Positions 31,665 through 40,357 of a stretch of DNA of 57,371 nucleotides are shown here, piece by piece. The notes under the pieces are model-generated. The model ran no database searches. It was not told the origin of the DNA and saw only the letters and a program-made list of their open reading frames with translations. Origin of the DNA: Bacteroidales bacterium (GTDB taxonomy: Bacteria > Bacteroidota > Bacteroidia > Bacteroidales > WCHB1-69); contig JAEEKX010000011.1 in assembly GCA_016288655.1 (NCBI GenBank), positions 1 through 57,371 on the forward strand, given 5' to 3'. The position numbers were made by a program, and so were the translations under genes. How positions within the stretch are numbered: position 1 is the first letter of the stretch; each line of letters starts with the position of its first letter.

Positions 31665-32504
31665 CTACTGCTTCTTTCCCTCCAGAGTGTTGCTCCAGGC
31701 GGGGGTGAATGAGTCGGGGATTTTGATGTTGGTGGGGCGCGGTGTATTCACCTTGAAACTCTTCAGTGTGGCGTCAATCCGGGTCTCTTCGGAGTTGATG
31801 TCAATGGTGAGATGGGTGAAGAAGGAGAGCATATCCGTTCCCGCCGCTGTCGAGACGGAGGTCGTGTCTATAACATAATCATTGTATTTCACGGAGACGC
31901 TGCGCATGCTTTTGAGGTCGGTGATGTCGTTTTGCAGTAGGATGCCGCCCTCGCCAAGCCGGATTTCCTGCATGATGGCGGTGTCGCCGGCGGAGCGTTG
32001 CGGCCAGAAGTAGTGCAATTGTCCGGCCTCTTCGGTGCTGGTGCAGGGGCCGGTGAAGTCGGCGAGGTCGCGGGCGTTCATGAGCGACTGCACCCAGTTG
32101 AAGGTGAGCGGGAAACCGAAGATGCGCATGAAGATGCTGTAATCGCCTCTGTAGTAAGTCTTATCGAGTTTGTTGACATAGACGACGGAGTCGGGGGTGA
32201 GCACAACGCGGGCGAGTTCGATGCCGGAACGGTTGAGGTTGAAGTACATGAGACTGTCGGTGCGGTTGATGAAGAAGCATTGGAAGGCGAGGTCTTGGTC
32301 GCCGGTGGTCATGGAGACCTTCATCTGGTAGGAGAGCCAGTCGAAGTGGTTGGTTTTCAGGGCGCTGTCAATCGGCCACGACGCCGCCGACATCATTTCC
32401 GCGGTTGTCGTGCCGGCGGGTGCGGTCGTCATCGGTAGGTCCTGCGCGCGGGCTGAAAGCAGTGCGCCGCAGGTTATGATTAGGATGAGTAGCGTTCTTT
32501 TCAT
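31665..32504 (-). CDS. DUF4292-family periplasmic protein
   Basis: A 279-residue secreted protein. A signal peptide (KRTLLILIITCGALLSARA) precedes a mature LolB/LolA-like beta half-barrel. Typical are WLSYQMKVSM, INRTDSLMYFNLNRSGIELARVVLTPDSV, VNKLDKTYYRGDYS and the C-terminal SFFTHLTIDINSE. DUF4292 proteins are specific to Bacteroidetes and resemble outer-membrane lipoprotein carriers, but their cargo is not known. The start is at the second ATG; one three codons upstream is also possible. Confidence 0.82.
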   Translation of the reverse strand: MKRTLLILIITCGALLSARAQDLPMTTAPAGTTTAEMMSAASWPIDSALKTNHFDWLSYQMKVSMTTGDQDLAFQCFFINRTDSLMYFNLNRSGIELARVVLTPDSVVYVNKLDKTYYRGDYSIFMRIFGFPLTFNWVQSLMNARDLADFTGPCTSTEEAGQLHYFWPQRSAGDTAIMQEIRLGEGGILLQNDITDLKSMRSVSVKYNDYVIDTTSVSTAAGTDMLSFFTHLTIDINSEETRIDATLKSFKVNTPRPTNIKIPDSFTPAWSNTLEGKKQ

Positions 32505-32693
32505 GATGGACATTTCTTATTAAACGTTGAAAAAGGGGGGATAGTTTAAAAGGGGGAGAAAATAATGGAAGAATGACGTGGCTCTCCCGTATTAACTGTT
32601 TTTTCAAAATGACGAAATCTTTTCACGAAGCATTTGCCAAAAGCGTTTTGTCAGAATTATTTTTGTGGAATTCCGCACTATTATTCTTTTTTG

Positions 32694-32701
32694 TATATTT
32701 G
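32694..32701 (+). promoter_or_regulatory. -7 box for the desulfoferrodoxin gene
   Basis: TATATTTG, about 57 bases before the ATG at 32758. The leader also has an ATG-AAA-TAA minimal reading frame near 32706. Confidence 0.55.
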
Positions 32702-32757
32702 CACCATGAAATAATATTCATAACCAAAACGATTTATTCACCCAAACCCTCTTGATC

Positions 32758-33135
32758 ATGAAGACTGTTTTTTTCCGCTGCAAACATTGCGGCAATGTGA
32801 TTGTGAAGACTGTTGACTCCGGCGTGCCGGTGGTATGCTGTGGCGAGCCGATGGAAGAGCTCGTGCCCCAGACCACCGATGCAGGCGTGGAGAAGCACCT
32901 GCCCGTGGTGACCCGCCTTGACGACGGTGCCGTCAAGGTTGATGTCGGCAGTGTGGCCCATCCGATGCTGCCCGCCCACTACATCCAGTTCATCTACTTG
33001 GAGACCGAGAACGGCGGCCAGTTCGTGCGCCTTGCCCCCGACCAGGCCCCTACCGCCACCTTCCGCTGCTACGACAAGCCCGTTGCGGTTTACGAGTTCT
33101 GCAACCTGCACGGACTCTGGAAGACGGAGTTGTGA
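32758..33135 (+). CDS. desulfoferrodoxin (2Fe superoxide reductase)
   Basis: A 125-residue protein with both iron centres. The desulforedoxin site has Cys8 and Cys11 (CKHC) and the adjacent Cys27-Cys28. The superoxide reductase centre has His47, His68, His74, Cys115 and His118, with Glu45-Lys46 before the first His, as in Desulfovibrio-type enzymes. It reduces superoxide to peroxide without forming oxygen, a defence of anaerobes. The start is the ATG; a TTG two codons upstream is ignored. It stands alone with its own promoter and terminator. Confidence 0.95.
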   Translation: MKTVFFRCKHCGNVIVKTVDSGVPVVCCGEPMEELVPQTTDAGVEKHLPVVTRLDDGAVKVDVGSVAHPMLPAHYIQFIYLETENGGQFVRLAPDQAPTATFRCYDKPVAVYEFCNLHGLWKTEL

Positions 33136-33271
33136 GCGGTCGCCGTTCCGCGGCACCCTTTCTAAAAGAAGGGGGAGTAACAAATTGTGGGAGAAGTTGT
33201 TATAGGTTATTCGGTAATCTCAACACTCTCTCTTTCCACTCTAATCTGTAACCTTACAACTTGAAACCAAA

Positions 33272-33304
33272 AATCCCCATCCAATCGGACGGGGATTCTT
33301 TTTT
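33272..33304. terminator. bidirectional terminator between desulfoferrodoxin and the T9SS type A gene
   Basis: AATCCCC (33272-33278) and GGGGATT (33291-33297), with an inner TCC/GGA, are followed by CTTTTTT on the plus strand and by TTTTTGG on the minus strand, so it can serve both convergent genes. Confidence 0.8.
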
Positions 33305-33332
33305 GTCGTATCGCTTGTTGTGGCGGGATGCC

Positions 33333-36104
33333 TTACTCCTTCACCAACGTGCTGTTGGCGATCATCTTGCCGTCGGTGATGACGCGGACGAAGTAGATGC
33401 CGTCGGCATAATCGGAGAGGTTGAGTTCCAGGGTATGGGAGGTCATGGTCTGGCGGAGCAACTGCTTGCCGCAGAGGTCGTAGAGCAGGATCTCGGAGCC
33501 CGCGACGTCGCAACTCACGGTGCAGGTGCTGGTGGCGGGATTCGGGTAGATGCTCACGGTGTGGCCGTACTCGGCGATGCCGACGTTCTGTGTGGAGAAG
33601 GTGGCGACGTTGCTCCACGGGCTGATGTTGTCGGGAGCGCAGACGCCCTGAACGTACACGTCATAGGCAGTGCCGGGTGTGAGGTTGGTCAGGGTGTAGA
33701 TGTTGTTGTTGGCGGTGACTTGGGTGCCGTTGCCGTGGATGAAGCCGTTGGGACCGTACTCGATGTTCCAACTGGCGGCATTGCCGGCGTCCCAAGTGAT
33801 GGTGGCGCTGTTGGTGGTGACATTGGTAACGGTGATATTGGCGGGCACGCTGCAGTCGCCGGGGGCGCCGACGCGGATGTCGTCGATGTCGATGACGCTG
33901 CTCATGTCAACCATCGTGGTGGGGTCCATGCCACCGAAGATGTCGTCCATGTTGTTCATATCGACTATGCTCACGAAGGCGATCTGGTAGGTGGCGGAGG
34001 GGGAGAGAAGGGTGATCTGTTCGCGGGTCCAGTCGCTGGCGGCGCTGGTGAACTGTTGCAGGTATGCCCAAGTGCCGGTGGGGGAAGTGCGGTAGAGGAC
34101 TTGCAACGTGAGCGGGATCATCAGGGAGTGCTGGCGACGGTAGAAGGTGAGTTCCACCGGGCCGGTCATGCCCGTGAGGTCAAGGATGGGGGAGATGAGG
34201 CGTGCGGAGCCGGTGCCGAAGTCCATCATGCCGCCGAACATTGAGAGAATGTCGAGGATGGAAGGCTCGCCGCCGCCCATGAGGTCGCCGAAAATGGAGT
34301 TGGAGTAACTGATGCCGTAGGCGCCGGTGTGGGCACTGTAGCCGATTTCCCAGTTGTCCTGGGCTTCCAAGACCTCGGCCAACCAGCAGTCGAGACTGTT
34401 GTCGTCGAAGTCCTCGAGGAAGGGGTTGTTGTTGTCAACTGCGATGACGGGGCATGCGGTGGTGAAGGTGACGGGGGTGCCCCAGTAGGAGGTGTCGTTG
34501 GCACCGCAGATGGCGCGCACGTTGACGGTGTATTCTGTTGACGGGGTGAGGCCGGTGACGGTGTAGGGGTGCGCGTTGACGATGTTGCTGACGCCGTTGC
34601 AGGTCACTTCCCAACTGTTCTGGCTGGCGCTGCCGGGGGTCCAATCGACCTCGACGGAGTTGGGGGAGATGGCATCGACGCTGATGGTGAGCGGTTCGGC
34701 GCAGCTGCGCAGGATGCGCGCGGTGAAGTCGTCAATGCAGCAGGTGGATGTGGCGGTGGTGCTGGGATCGCTCCAGCGGAAAGCGAGGCGCGCGTGTGTG
34801 CCGTTGCAGACCGGATAGATACTCAGCGGGATCACATGGTTTGCCGAGGGCTCGATGACGTAGTTGTTGCTCTGGATGATGCAGATGTTGGTGAATGTGT
34901 TGGGATCGGAGGGATCGGTCATGAAGCCGAGGGTGAGCACGCCGGCGGTGTCGGTGGACATGGCGGTGTTGAAGATGAGTTGCAGTTCCCCGAGGGCATT
35001 GGTGAATTCGGGCAGGATGACGTAGTTGTCGATGCCGGCGTTGGCGAGGGTGATGATGCCGAAGAGGGTGCTTCTGCCGCTGGTGATGGCGAGGGCGTTG
35101 TCGCCTTCGTTCGGAACGTAGGTGCCGTTGAAGACCTTGGGCTCGTAACCGGCGGTCGAGCCGCTGAAGTTATAGTCCCAGCAGCCGGGCATGGGGCCGG
35201 CGGTGCCCACCGCATTGGAGGCGGTGTAGTTGCTGAAGTCCTCGGTATAAGGCATGTTGTCGGTGATGGAGATGGCGTCGCAGGGGGTGTTGAAAGCGAC
35301 GGGGCCGAACCAGTCGGAAGTGCTGCCGCCGCAGTCGGCCTGGACGTAGGCCTGGTAGGCGGTACCCGGCGCGAGGGGTGCGATCGTCTTAGTGGGCGTG
35401 CCGCTGGCCTGCACTTGCGAGCCGGTGCCGAGTGCGAAACCGACGGGACCATATTCAATCTTCCAACTGCTCTCGGCACCTTGGGGCGTCCACGTCAGGA
35501 CGGCGTCCGTGGAGGTGACGTTGCCAACGGTAAGTGCCGTCGGAATCAGGCAGTTGGTTTCCGTCGTTATGGATATGTCGTCGATGTAGGCGCCACTTAA
35601 ACTGCTGGCGGATACACCCTTGAAACCTATCTGCACGAGGGAGATGTTGGCCGGCAGATAGAGCGAATCGAGGGTGAAGGTGGTGTCGGCGGCGGTGAAA
35701 CTGCGCAGCAGGACCCAGTCTTCGGCCACGTTGGTGCGGTAATAGACGTGCAGCGCGGTGACGGAGAGCAACAGCCGCTGTTGCAGGTGATAGAAACTGA
35801 GTTTGGCTACGCCGGAAAGTCCAGACAGGTCGAGTGCCGGCGAGATGAGCATTGTCTCGTTGCCCGCGCTCCAGTCAAGGAAGTAGGCGCTTTTGCCTCC
35901 GCTATGCGCTTGCGAGGTGCTCTGCGTCCACAACGAGGAACCGACGAGCGTGTCTTGTGTCCAGCCAACCATCGTGCTGTCTTCGAAACTCTCGAAATAG
36001 GGGTTTTGGTCGGTCACCACAATGACTTGCGCCGTCGTGGTGGATCTCATGCCGCCTATTACCATCAACAGGACGGCCATCATCAGGATGTAAATTTTTT
36101 TCAT
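33333..36104 (-). CDS. secreted multi-fibronectin-III protein, T9SS type A C-terminal domain
   Basis: A 923-residue protein. The start is set at MKKIYILMMAVLL, which gives a signal peptide ending TTTAQ; the upstream 84 codons have none and contain the promoter box. It holds alternating jelly-roll-like (choice-of-anchor) domains (each beginning with a PYFESFED or PFLEDFDD motif) and three Fn3 domains (each ending WKIEYGP, WEVTCNG or WNIEYGPNGF, then LTPGTAYDVYVQ-like). The last 75 residues hold ISIYPNP-like VSIYPNPATSTCTV and YFVRVITDGKM, the type A sorting signal. It should be secreted by T9SS and anchored to the surface. A protease domain is not visible. Confidence 0.86.
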   Translation of the reverse strand: MKKIYILMMAVLLMVIGGMRSTTTAQVIVVTDQNPYFESFEDSTMVGWTQDTLVGSSLWTQSTSQAHSGGKSAYFLDWSAGNETMLISPALDLSGLSGVAKLSFYHLQQRLLLSVTALHVYYRTNVAEDWVLLRSFTAADTTFTLDSLYLPANISLVQIGFKGVSASSLSGAYIDDISITTETNCLIPTALTVGNVTSTDAVLTWTPQGAESSWKIEYGPVGFALGTGSQVQASGTPTKTIAPLAPGTAYQAYVQADCGGSTSDWFGPVAFNTPCDAISITDNMPYTEDFSNYTASNAVGTAGPMPGCWDYNFSGSTAGYEPKVFNGTYVPNEGDNALAITSGRSTLFGIITLANAGIDNYVILPEFTNALGELQLIFNTAMSTDTAGVLTLGFMTDPSDPNTFTNICIIQSNNYVIEPSANHVIPLSIYPVCNGTHARLAFRWSDPSTTATSTCCIDDFTARILRSCAEPLTISVDAISPNSVEVDWTPGSASQNSWEVTCNGVSNIVNAHPYTVTGLTPSTEYTVNVRAICGANDTSYWGTPVTFTTACPVIAVDNNNPFLEDFDDNSLDCWLAEVLEAQDNWEIGYSAHTGAYGISYSNSIFGDLMGGGEPSILDILSMFGGMMDFGTGSARLISPILDLTGMTGPVELTFYRRQHSLMIPLTLQVLYRTSPTGTWAYLQQFTSAASDWTREQITLLSPSATYQIAFVSIVDMNNMDDIFGGMDPTTMVDMSSVIDIDDIRVGAPGDCSVPANITVTNVTTNSATITWDAGNAASWNIEYGPNGFIHGNGTQVTANNNIYTLTNLTPGTAYDVYVQGVCAPDNISPWSNVATFSTQNVGIAEYGHTVSIYPNPATSTCTVSCDVAGSEILLYDLCGKQLLRQTMTSHTLELNLSDYADGIYFVRVITDGKMIANSTLVKE

Positions 36105-36140
36105 GTATAATAAGGATTTGTTGTTGTTAATATTGATTCG

Positions 36141-36148
36141 CAAAAATA
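36141..36148 (-). promoter_or_regulatory. -7 box for the T9SS type A gene
   Basis: TATTTTTG on the minus strand, 37 bases before the start MKKIYI, inside the longer frame, which argues for the shorter start. Confidence 0.55.
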
Positions 36149-36287
36149 CGATTTTTTTAGAAACGATTTCATTGATGATTTGGCTTTCAACGAATTGAGA
36201 TAATTTGTAAGCGGACATGTGAATTTTTAGGATATTTAGTTGACAGATAACACTGGGGTATTGCTTTCTCAAATCAGAAAAATCATG

Positions 36288-36295
36288 TAAATTTG
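36288..36295 (+). promoter_or_regulatory. -7 box for the Xaa-Pro aminopeptidase gene
   Basis: TAAATTTG, about 77 bases before the start. A TTG at 36261-36263 is the nearest -33 candidate but is spaced 24 bases away. Confidence 0.5.
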
Positions 36296-36371
36296 CAGTC
36301 TCTTTGCGGAGCGTTTCTGACTTCGCCAATCCGTTCTTTCTATGTCTATTATTCAATAAAAAATAAACACT

Positions 36372-37763
36372 ATGAATCCTTTGTTTGAAAAATCAGTTTA
36401 TGTGGCCCGTCGCGAGGCGCTGGCCCGCAAGATGGGGTCGGGCATCCTGCTCTTCCTCGGCAACAACGACTCTCCGATGAACTATCCCGCCAACACTTAT
36501 GATTTCCGGCAGGACAGCAACTTCATCTACTATTTCGGACTGGCTGTGCCGTCGTTGGCCGCCATCATCGACGTGGATGAGAACCGCACGATTCTGTTCG
36601 GTGACGATTTCACCATCGATGATATCATCTGGGTGGGCGACCAGCCCTCCATCAGCGACTTGGCTTCCCGCGTGGGCATCACCGAGTCGATGCCGATGGC
36701 GAGGTTGCAGGATTATTTGGTTCGCAACGCTGCCCGCAAGATCCATTTCGCCAAACCTTATCGTCATGACCTGCAGATTACGCTCGCCAACCTGCTGGGC
36801 AAGAATGTGAACGATGTCAAGTCGCTGGCTTCCATCGAGTTGCATAAGGCCATCATCTCCATGCGTTCCGTCAAGGAAGATCGCGAGATCGAAGAGATGG
36901 AGAAGGCAGCGAACATGGCTTACGAGATGCACACCGCGGTGATGCGTCACTGCAAGCTGGGGGCGACCGAGCACCAGTTGGTGGGGGTGGCCACGGGTGT
37001 GGCGCACGGCGAGGGCAACGGCTTCTCGTTCCCCATCATCCTGACGCAGCACGGCGAGATCTTCCACAACACCGACCATAATGTGGCCTTGCAGGCGGGC
37101 AAACTTCTTCTGGTGGATGCCGGCGTGGAGGGACTGATGAACTACTGCTCCGACAAGACCCGCACCTACCCGGTGACGGGCAAATTCACCCGTAAGCAGC
37201 AGGATATCTACGAGATTGTGCTGAAGGCCAACATGGAGGGGATCTCCTTGGTGAAGCCCGGCACTCCCTACCGTGACATTCACTTCGCCGCCGCCGAAAT
37301 TGTGATGCAGGGGTTGAAGGACCTCGGTCTGATGAAGGGCGATGTGAAGGAGGGCGTCCGCCTCGGCGCGCACGCGCTCTTCTTCCCCCACGGTCTCGGA
37401 CATCAATTGGGATTGGACGTTCACGACATGGAAGGTCTTGGCGAGGATTACGTCGGCTACAACGAGGAGTTCCGCCGCAGCGAGATCTTCGGGACCGCCA
37501 ACCTGCGCATGGCCCGTCATCTCGAACCGGGCATGGTGATGACCGTTGAACCCGGCATATACTTCATTCCCAAGTTGATAGAGATGTGGAAGAAGGAAGG
37601 CCATCTGGCACAGTTCATCAATTACGACAAACTGGATGAGTACCTCGACTTCGGCGGTATCCGCATTGAGGACGACGTGTTGGTGACCGCCGACGGCCGT
37701 CGCGTGTTGGGCCAGCCGATTCCGAAGAGCGTTTCCGAGTTGGAGGCGATCGTGGGATTGTAG
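36372..37763 (+). CDS. Xaa-Pro aminopeptidase (M24B)
   Basis: A 463-residue metallopeptidase that removes an N-terminal residue preceding proline. The AMP_N domain covers about 1-130 (FLGNNDSPMNYPANTYDFRQDSNFIYYFG). The pita-bread domain carries the two-metal ligands in VDAGVEGLMNYCSDKTRTYPVTGKF (two Asp, about 248-259), HGLGHQLGLDVHD (His, about 340), VEPGIYFIP (Glu, about 389) and GGIRIEDDVLVT (Glu, about 433). Length is normal for PepP. Cytoplasmic, no signal peptide. It probably helps use Pro-rich peptides. Confidence 0.93.
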   Translation: MNPLFEKSVYVARREALARKMGSGILLFLGNNDSPMNYPANTYDFRQDSNFIYYFGLAVPSLAAIIDVDENRTILFGDDFTIDDIIWVGDQPSISDLASRVGITESMPMARLQDYLVRNAARKIHFAKPYRHDLQITLANLLGKNVNDVKSLASIELHKAIISMRSVKEDREIEEMEKAANMAYEMHTAVMRHCKLGATEHQLVGVATGVAHGEGNGFSFPIILTQHGEIFHNTDHNVALQAGKLLLVDAGVEGLMNYCSDKTRTYPVTGKFTRKQQDIYEIVLKANMEGISLVKPGTPYRDIHFAAAEIVMQGLKDLGLMKGDVKEGVRLGAHALFFPHGLGHQLGLDVHDMEGLGEDYVGYNEEFRRSEIFGTANLRMARHLEPGMVMTVEPGIYFIPKLIEMWKKEGHLAQFINYDKLDEYLDFGGIRIEDDVLVTADGRRVLGQPIPKSVSELEAIVGL

Positions 37764-37776
37764 AAATGTTTCATGA

Positions 37777-37822
37777 TTGAATTGTAGCGATGTTTCGTAC
37801 AACGTCGCTACAGTTCAATTTT
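37777..37822. terminator. bidirectional terminator between aminopeptidase and barrel genes
   Basis: A 16-bp stem with two G-T pairs (37777-37792/37803-37818; TTGAATTGTAGCGATG against CGTCGCTACAGTTCAA) around a ten-base loop, followed by TTTT on the plus strand. Confidence 0.75.
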
Positions 37823-37846
37823 GTAAGAGGAAAGGAAAGTCGTTGA

Positions 37847-38743
37847 CTACCGGCGTTTTCTGGGTCCTTTCATTGCGCTGCTCTTGCTGTAGCGCGGCTT
37901 GCCGGTGCCGAGGTTGGAGCGGTTGCGCATCCGTCTGTACTGTTTGGTGACGCCGTCGTCTTTGAGGGCGTCGTTGGCGGTGGCGTTGCGCGGGTTGGCT
38001 CCACGATGCATGGGAAAGTCGAACTGGTAACTGACGCCGACGACGGTGTTCCAGACGCCCTCGAAGGCGCGCTGGCCGGAGGTGTAGGCGTCGAGGTAGT
38101 CGGTGGCGGTCCAGGTGATGCCGGTCTCAAAGAAGATGCGCAGTTCGGGCAGGGGGCGGTAGCTGGCGCCGAGCATGACGGGCATGGCGAAGGCGCAGCG
38201 GTAGCCGGTGGCGAACCACTCGCCGGTCTCTGGATCCTGCTCTCCGGCAGGGAAAAAGTCAACCATCTCACCGGTGTTGGTGTTCCACACTTTGGAGCGG
38301 AAGGCATAGACGCCGAAGCCGATCTTGGGATAGACCGCCCAGTTGGTCTTGAGGTTGCACATGGAGAGTATATCCAGCGTATTGGAGATGACGACCTCGG
38401 TGTTCCATGAGGTGCGGAAGGCGAGCGCATCGTATTTGTCGGCACCGGAGAGGCGCCCGAACTTGAAATCGAGGGCGAGGGTCCAGAAAGGGGTCATGCG
38501 CTTGCCGAAGTAGCCGCCGATGACAAAATGACGGTTCTGATAAAATGACCGTTGGAAGGGCGTGGCGGGGAAGATTTTGTTGGTGTTGTCGTTCACGTCG
38601 CCGTAGAAGGAGTTGACACCGAAGTTGATGCCGCCTTCCCAGGCTTCATAGTCATTGTAAAAATAGTAATTGTTTTCTTGGGCTTTGGAGGAGCCGAAGG
38701 CGAGAAATATAGCCAGGAAAAGGAGGAATACGTATCTTTTCAT
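37847..38743 (-). CDS. outer-membrane beta-barrel protein, DUF6089-like
   Basis: A 298-residue protein with a signal peptide (KRYVFLLFLAIFLAFGSSKA). The mature part is rich in alternating aromatic strands (WEGGINFGVNSFYGDVND, VIGGYFGKRMTPFWTLALDF, WNTVVGVSYQFDFP), as in eight-stranded outer-membrane barrels. The SFYGDV motif after the first strand is typical of DUF6089/PorG-like proteins, some of which belong to T9SS. The last 50 residues are a basic, unstructured tail (RRMRNRSNLGTGK, KGPRKRR), unusual for a barrel. The role is unknown; a link to T9SS is a guess. A TACTTTTG box at 38792-38799, inside the end of the transporter gene, could drive it. Confidence 0.78.
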   Translation of the reverse strand: MKRYVFLLFLAIFLAFGSSKAQENNYYFYNDYEAWEGGINFGVNSFYGDVNDNTNKIFPATPFQRSFYQNRHFVIGGYFGKRMTPFWTLALDFKFGRLSGADKYDALAFRTSWNTEVVISNTLDILSMCNLKTNWAVYPKIGFGVYAFRSKVWNTNTGEMVDFFPAGEQDPETGEWFATGYRCAFAMPVMLGASYRPLPELRIFFETGITWTATDYLDAYTSGQRAFEGVWNTVVGVSYQFDFPMHRGANPRNATANDALKDDGVTKQYRRMRNRSNLGTGKPRYSKSSAMKGPRKRR

Positions 38744-38758
38744 CTCATTGTCAAATGG

Positions 38759-40345
38759 TTAGAATCCATCAAGTGGAAGGTAAATGGTTGGCAAAAGTAA
38801 TAAAAATCCTACAATTATCAAGAATATGATGAAAGGAAAAATAAATTTCGCCCATTTGGCGTAGGGGATGCGTGCGATGCCGAGGGCGCCGATGAGGACG
38901 CCGGAGGTGGGGGTGATCATGTTGGTGAAGCCGTCGCCGAATTGGAAGGCGAGGACGTTGGTCTGGCGGGAAATGCCGATGATGTCGGAGAACTCGGCCA
39001 TCATGGGGATGGTGAGAGCGGCCTTGGCTGAGCCGGAGGGGATGATGAGATTCAACAGATTTTGTATCAGATACATGCCGCCGAGTGCGCCCTCTCTGCC
39101 GCTGTGGGCGACAGCATTGGAAGAGCCGTAGAGGAGCGTATCGACGATGTGTCCCTCTTGCAGGATGACGATGATGCCGCCGGCAATGCCGACGATGAGG
39201 GCCGGGTTCAATATGTCTTTGCATCCCTCCAAAAACTGGCGGATGATGTCGTCGAAGCGGGTGTTGTAGGCGAATCCGGCGGCCAGGCCCATGGCGAAGA
39301 AGAGTGCGGCGATCTCGCCGACGTACCAGCCGTAACCGAGCACGCCCACCACCAGCATGACGATGGTGAGGAAGAGCAGGGTCATGATGTAGCCGTGTAC
39401 GGATTTCAGGATGCTGTAAACGCCCAATCCGATGAAGATGACTGCGATGACGGGGAAGATGACCCAGGTGCGCTCGCCGCCGCCGACGGTGAGGGTGGTG
39501 TGGGGGTAGCAGATGGCGAGGAAGATGAGTAAGACGCTCACGAGCGAGAAGACAACCCAAGTGCTGGCGGTCGCCTTCCGAACACCCTGATCGGCCTGTT
39601 GCGTCACCTTGTCGCGCCAGAAGCCGTCGGCCTCGTGCATGAACGACTTTTCGGGGCTCTTCTTCACGCGGTGGGCGTACCAGAGGGTGAAGAGGATGGC
39701 GAGGGTGGTGAGGATGAGCCAGCAGAGCAGGCGGTACCCCAGTCCAGAGAAGGGTTGCAGGCCGGAGAGCCCTTGGGCGATGCCGATAGTGAAGGGGTTG
39801 AAGAGCGCGCCGGCGAAGCCGACGTGGGCGGCCACGTAACACATCAGCACGCCGGTGACGGAGTCGTAGCCCATAGACACGGCAAGGGGCACGAAGATGG
39901 CGACGAAGGCGAGTGTCTCCTCACTCATGCCGAAGATGGCTCCGAAAGCACTGAACAACAGCATGATGAGGATGATGACTATGTTGTTGACGCCGATGGC
40001 CTTCAGTGGCTTGAAGCGTTGCAGTTTCCGGGTGAAGCCGAGGAAGGAGTAGATGCCCTTGTTGATGGCTTCGGTGCTGTTGAGGATCCAGAAGGCGCCG
40101 CCGATCATGAGAATGAAGACGATGATGTTGGCGGTCTTCTGGAAGCCGGCGAAGAAGGCGGTGAAGATCTGCCAGGTCTGCGGGTTGCCGTCAACGGCGT
40201 GGTAGGAGCCCTGGATGACGTTGCCGGCTTCATCGCGGGCGTATTCGCCGGCGGGCACGAACCAGGTGAGCGCGGCGCAGGCGACCACGATGCAGAAGAC
40301 GATCGTGAAGGTGTGCGGGATCTTGAACTTGCGGAGGGCACTCAT
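38759..40345 (-). CDS. YfcC-family transporter (DcuC superfamily)
   Basis: A 528-residue inner-membrane protein with 12-13 helices. The N-terminus FKIPHTFTIVFCIVVACAALTWFVPAGEYARD is typical of YfcC. Further marks are GAIFGMSEETLAFVAIFVPLAVSMGYD (about 135-160), an NPFTIGIAQGLSG re-entrant-like segment and a matching late one, NLIIPSGSAKAALTIPMMAEFSD (about 435-457). Relatives carry C4-dicarboxylates, basic amino acids or short fatty acids; the substrate here is open. It lies 12 bases after signal peptidase I. Confidence 0.88.
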   Translation of the reverse strand: MSALRKFKIPHTFTIVFCIVVACAALTWFVPAGEYARDEAGNVIQGSYHAVDGNPQTWQIFTAFFAGFQKTANIIVFILMIGGAFWILNSTEAINKGIYSFLGFTRKLQRFKPLKAIGVNNIVIILIMLLFSAFGAIFGMSEETLAFVAIFVPLAVSMGYDSVTGVLMCYVAAHVGFAGALFNPFTIGIAQGLSGLQPFSGLGYRLLCWLILTTLAILFTLWYAHRVKKSPEKSFMHEADGFWRDKVTQQADQGVRKATASTWVVFSLVSVLLIFLAICYPHTTLTVGGGERTWVIFPVIAVIFIGLGVYSILKSVHGYIMTLLFLTIVMLVVGVLGYGWYVGEIAALFFAMGLAAGFAYNTRFDDIIRQFLEGCKDILNPALIVGIAGGIIVILQEGHIVDTLLYGSSNAVAHSGREGALGGMYLIQNLLNLIIPSGSAKAALTIPMMAEFSDIIGISRQTNVLAFQFGDGFTNMITPTSGVLIGALGIARIPYAKWAKFIFPFIIFLIIVGFLLLLPTIYLPLDGF

Positions 40346-40357
40346 GGTAGGGAAGGG

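Noticed and set aside
36393-37802. 469-codon minus-strand frame opposite the aminopeptidase
   Set aside because: Antisense to a complete M24B enzyme with all metal ligands; no start context or homology.
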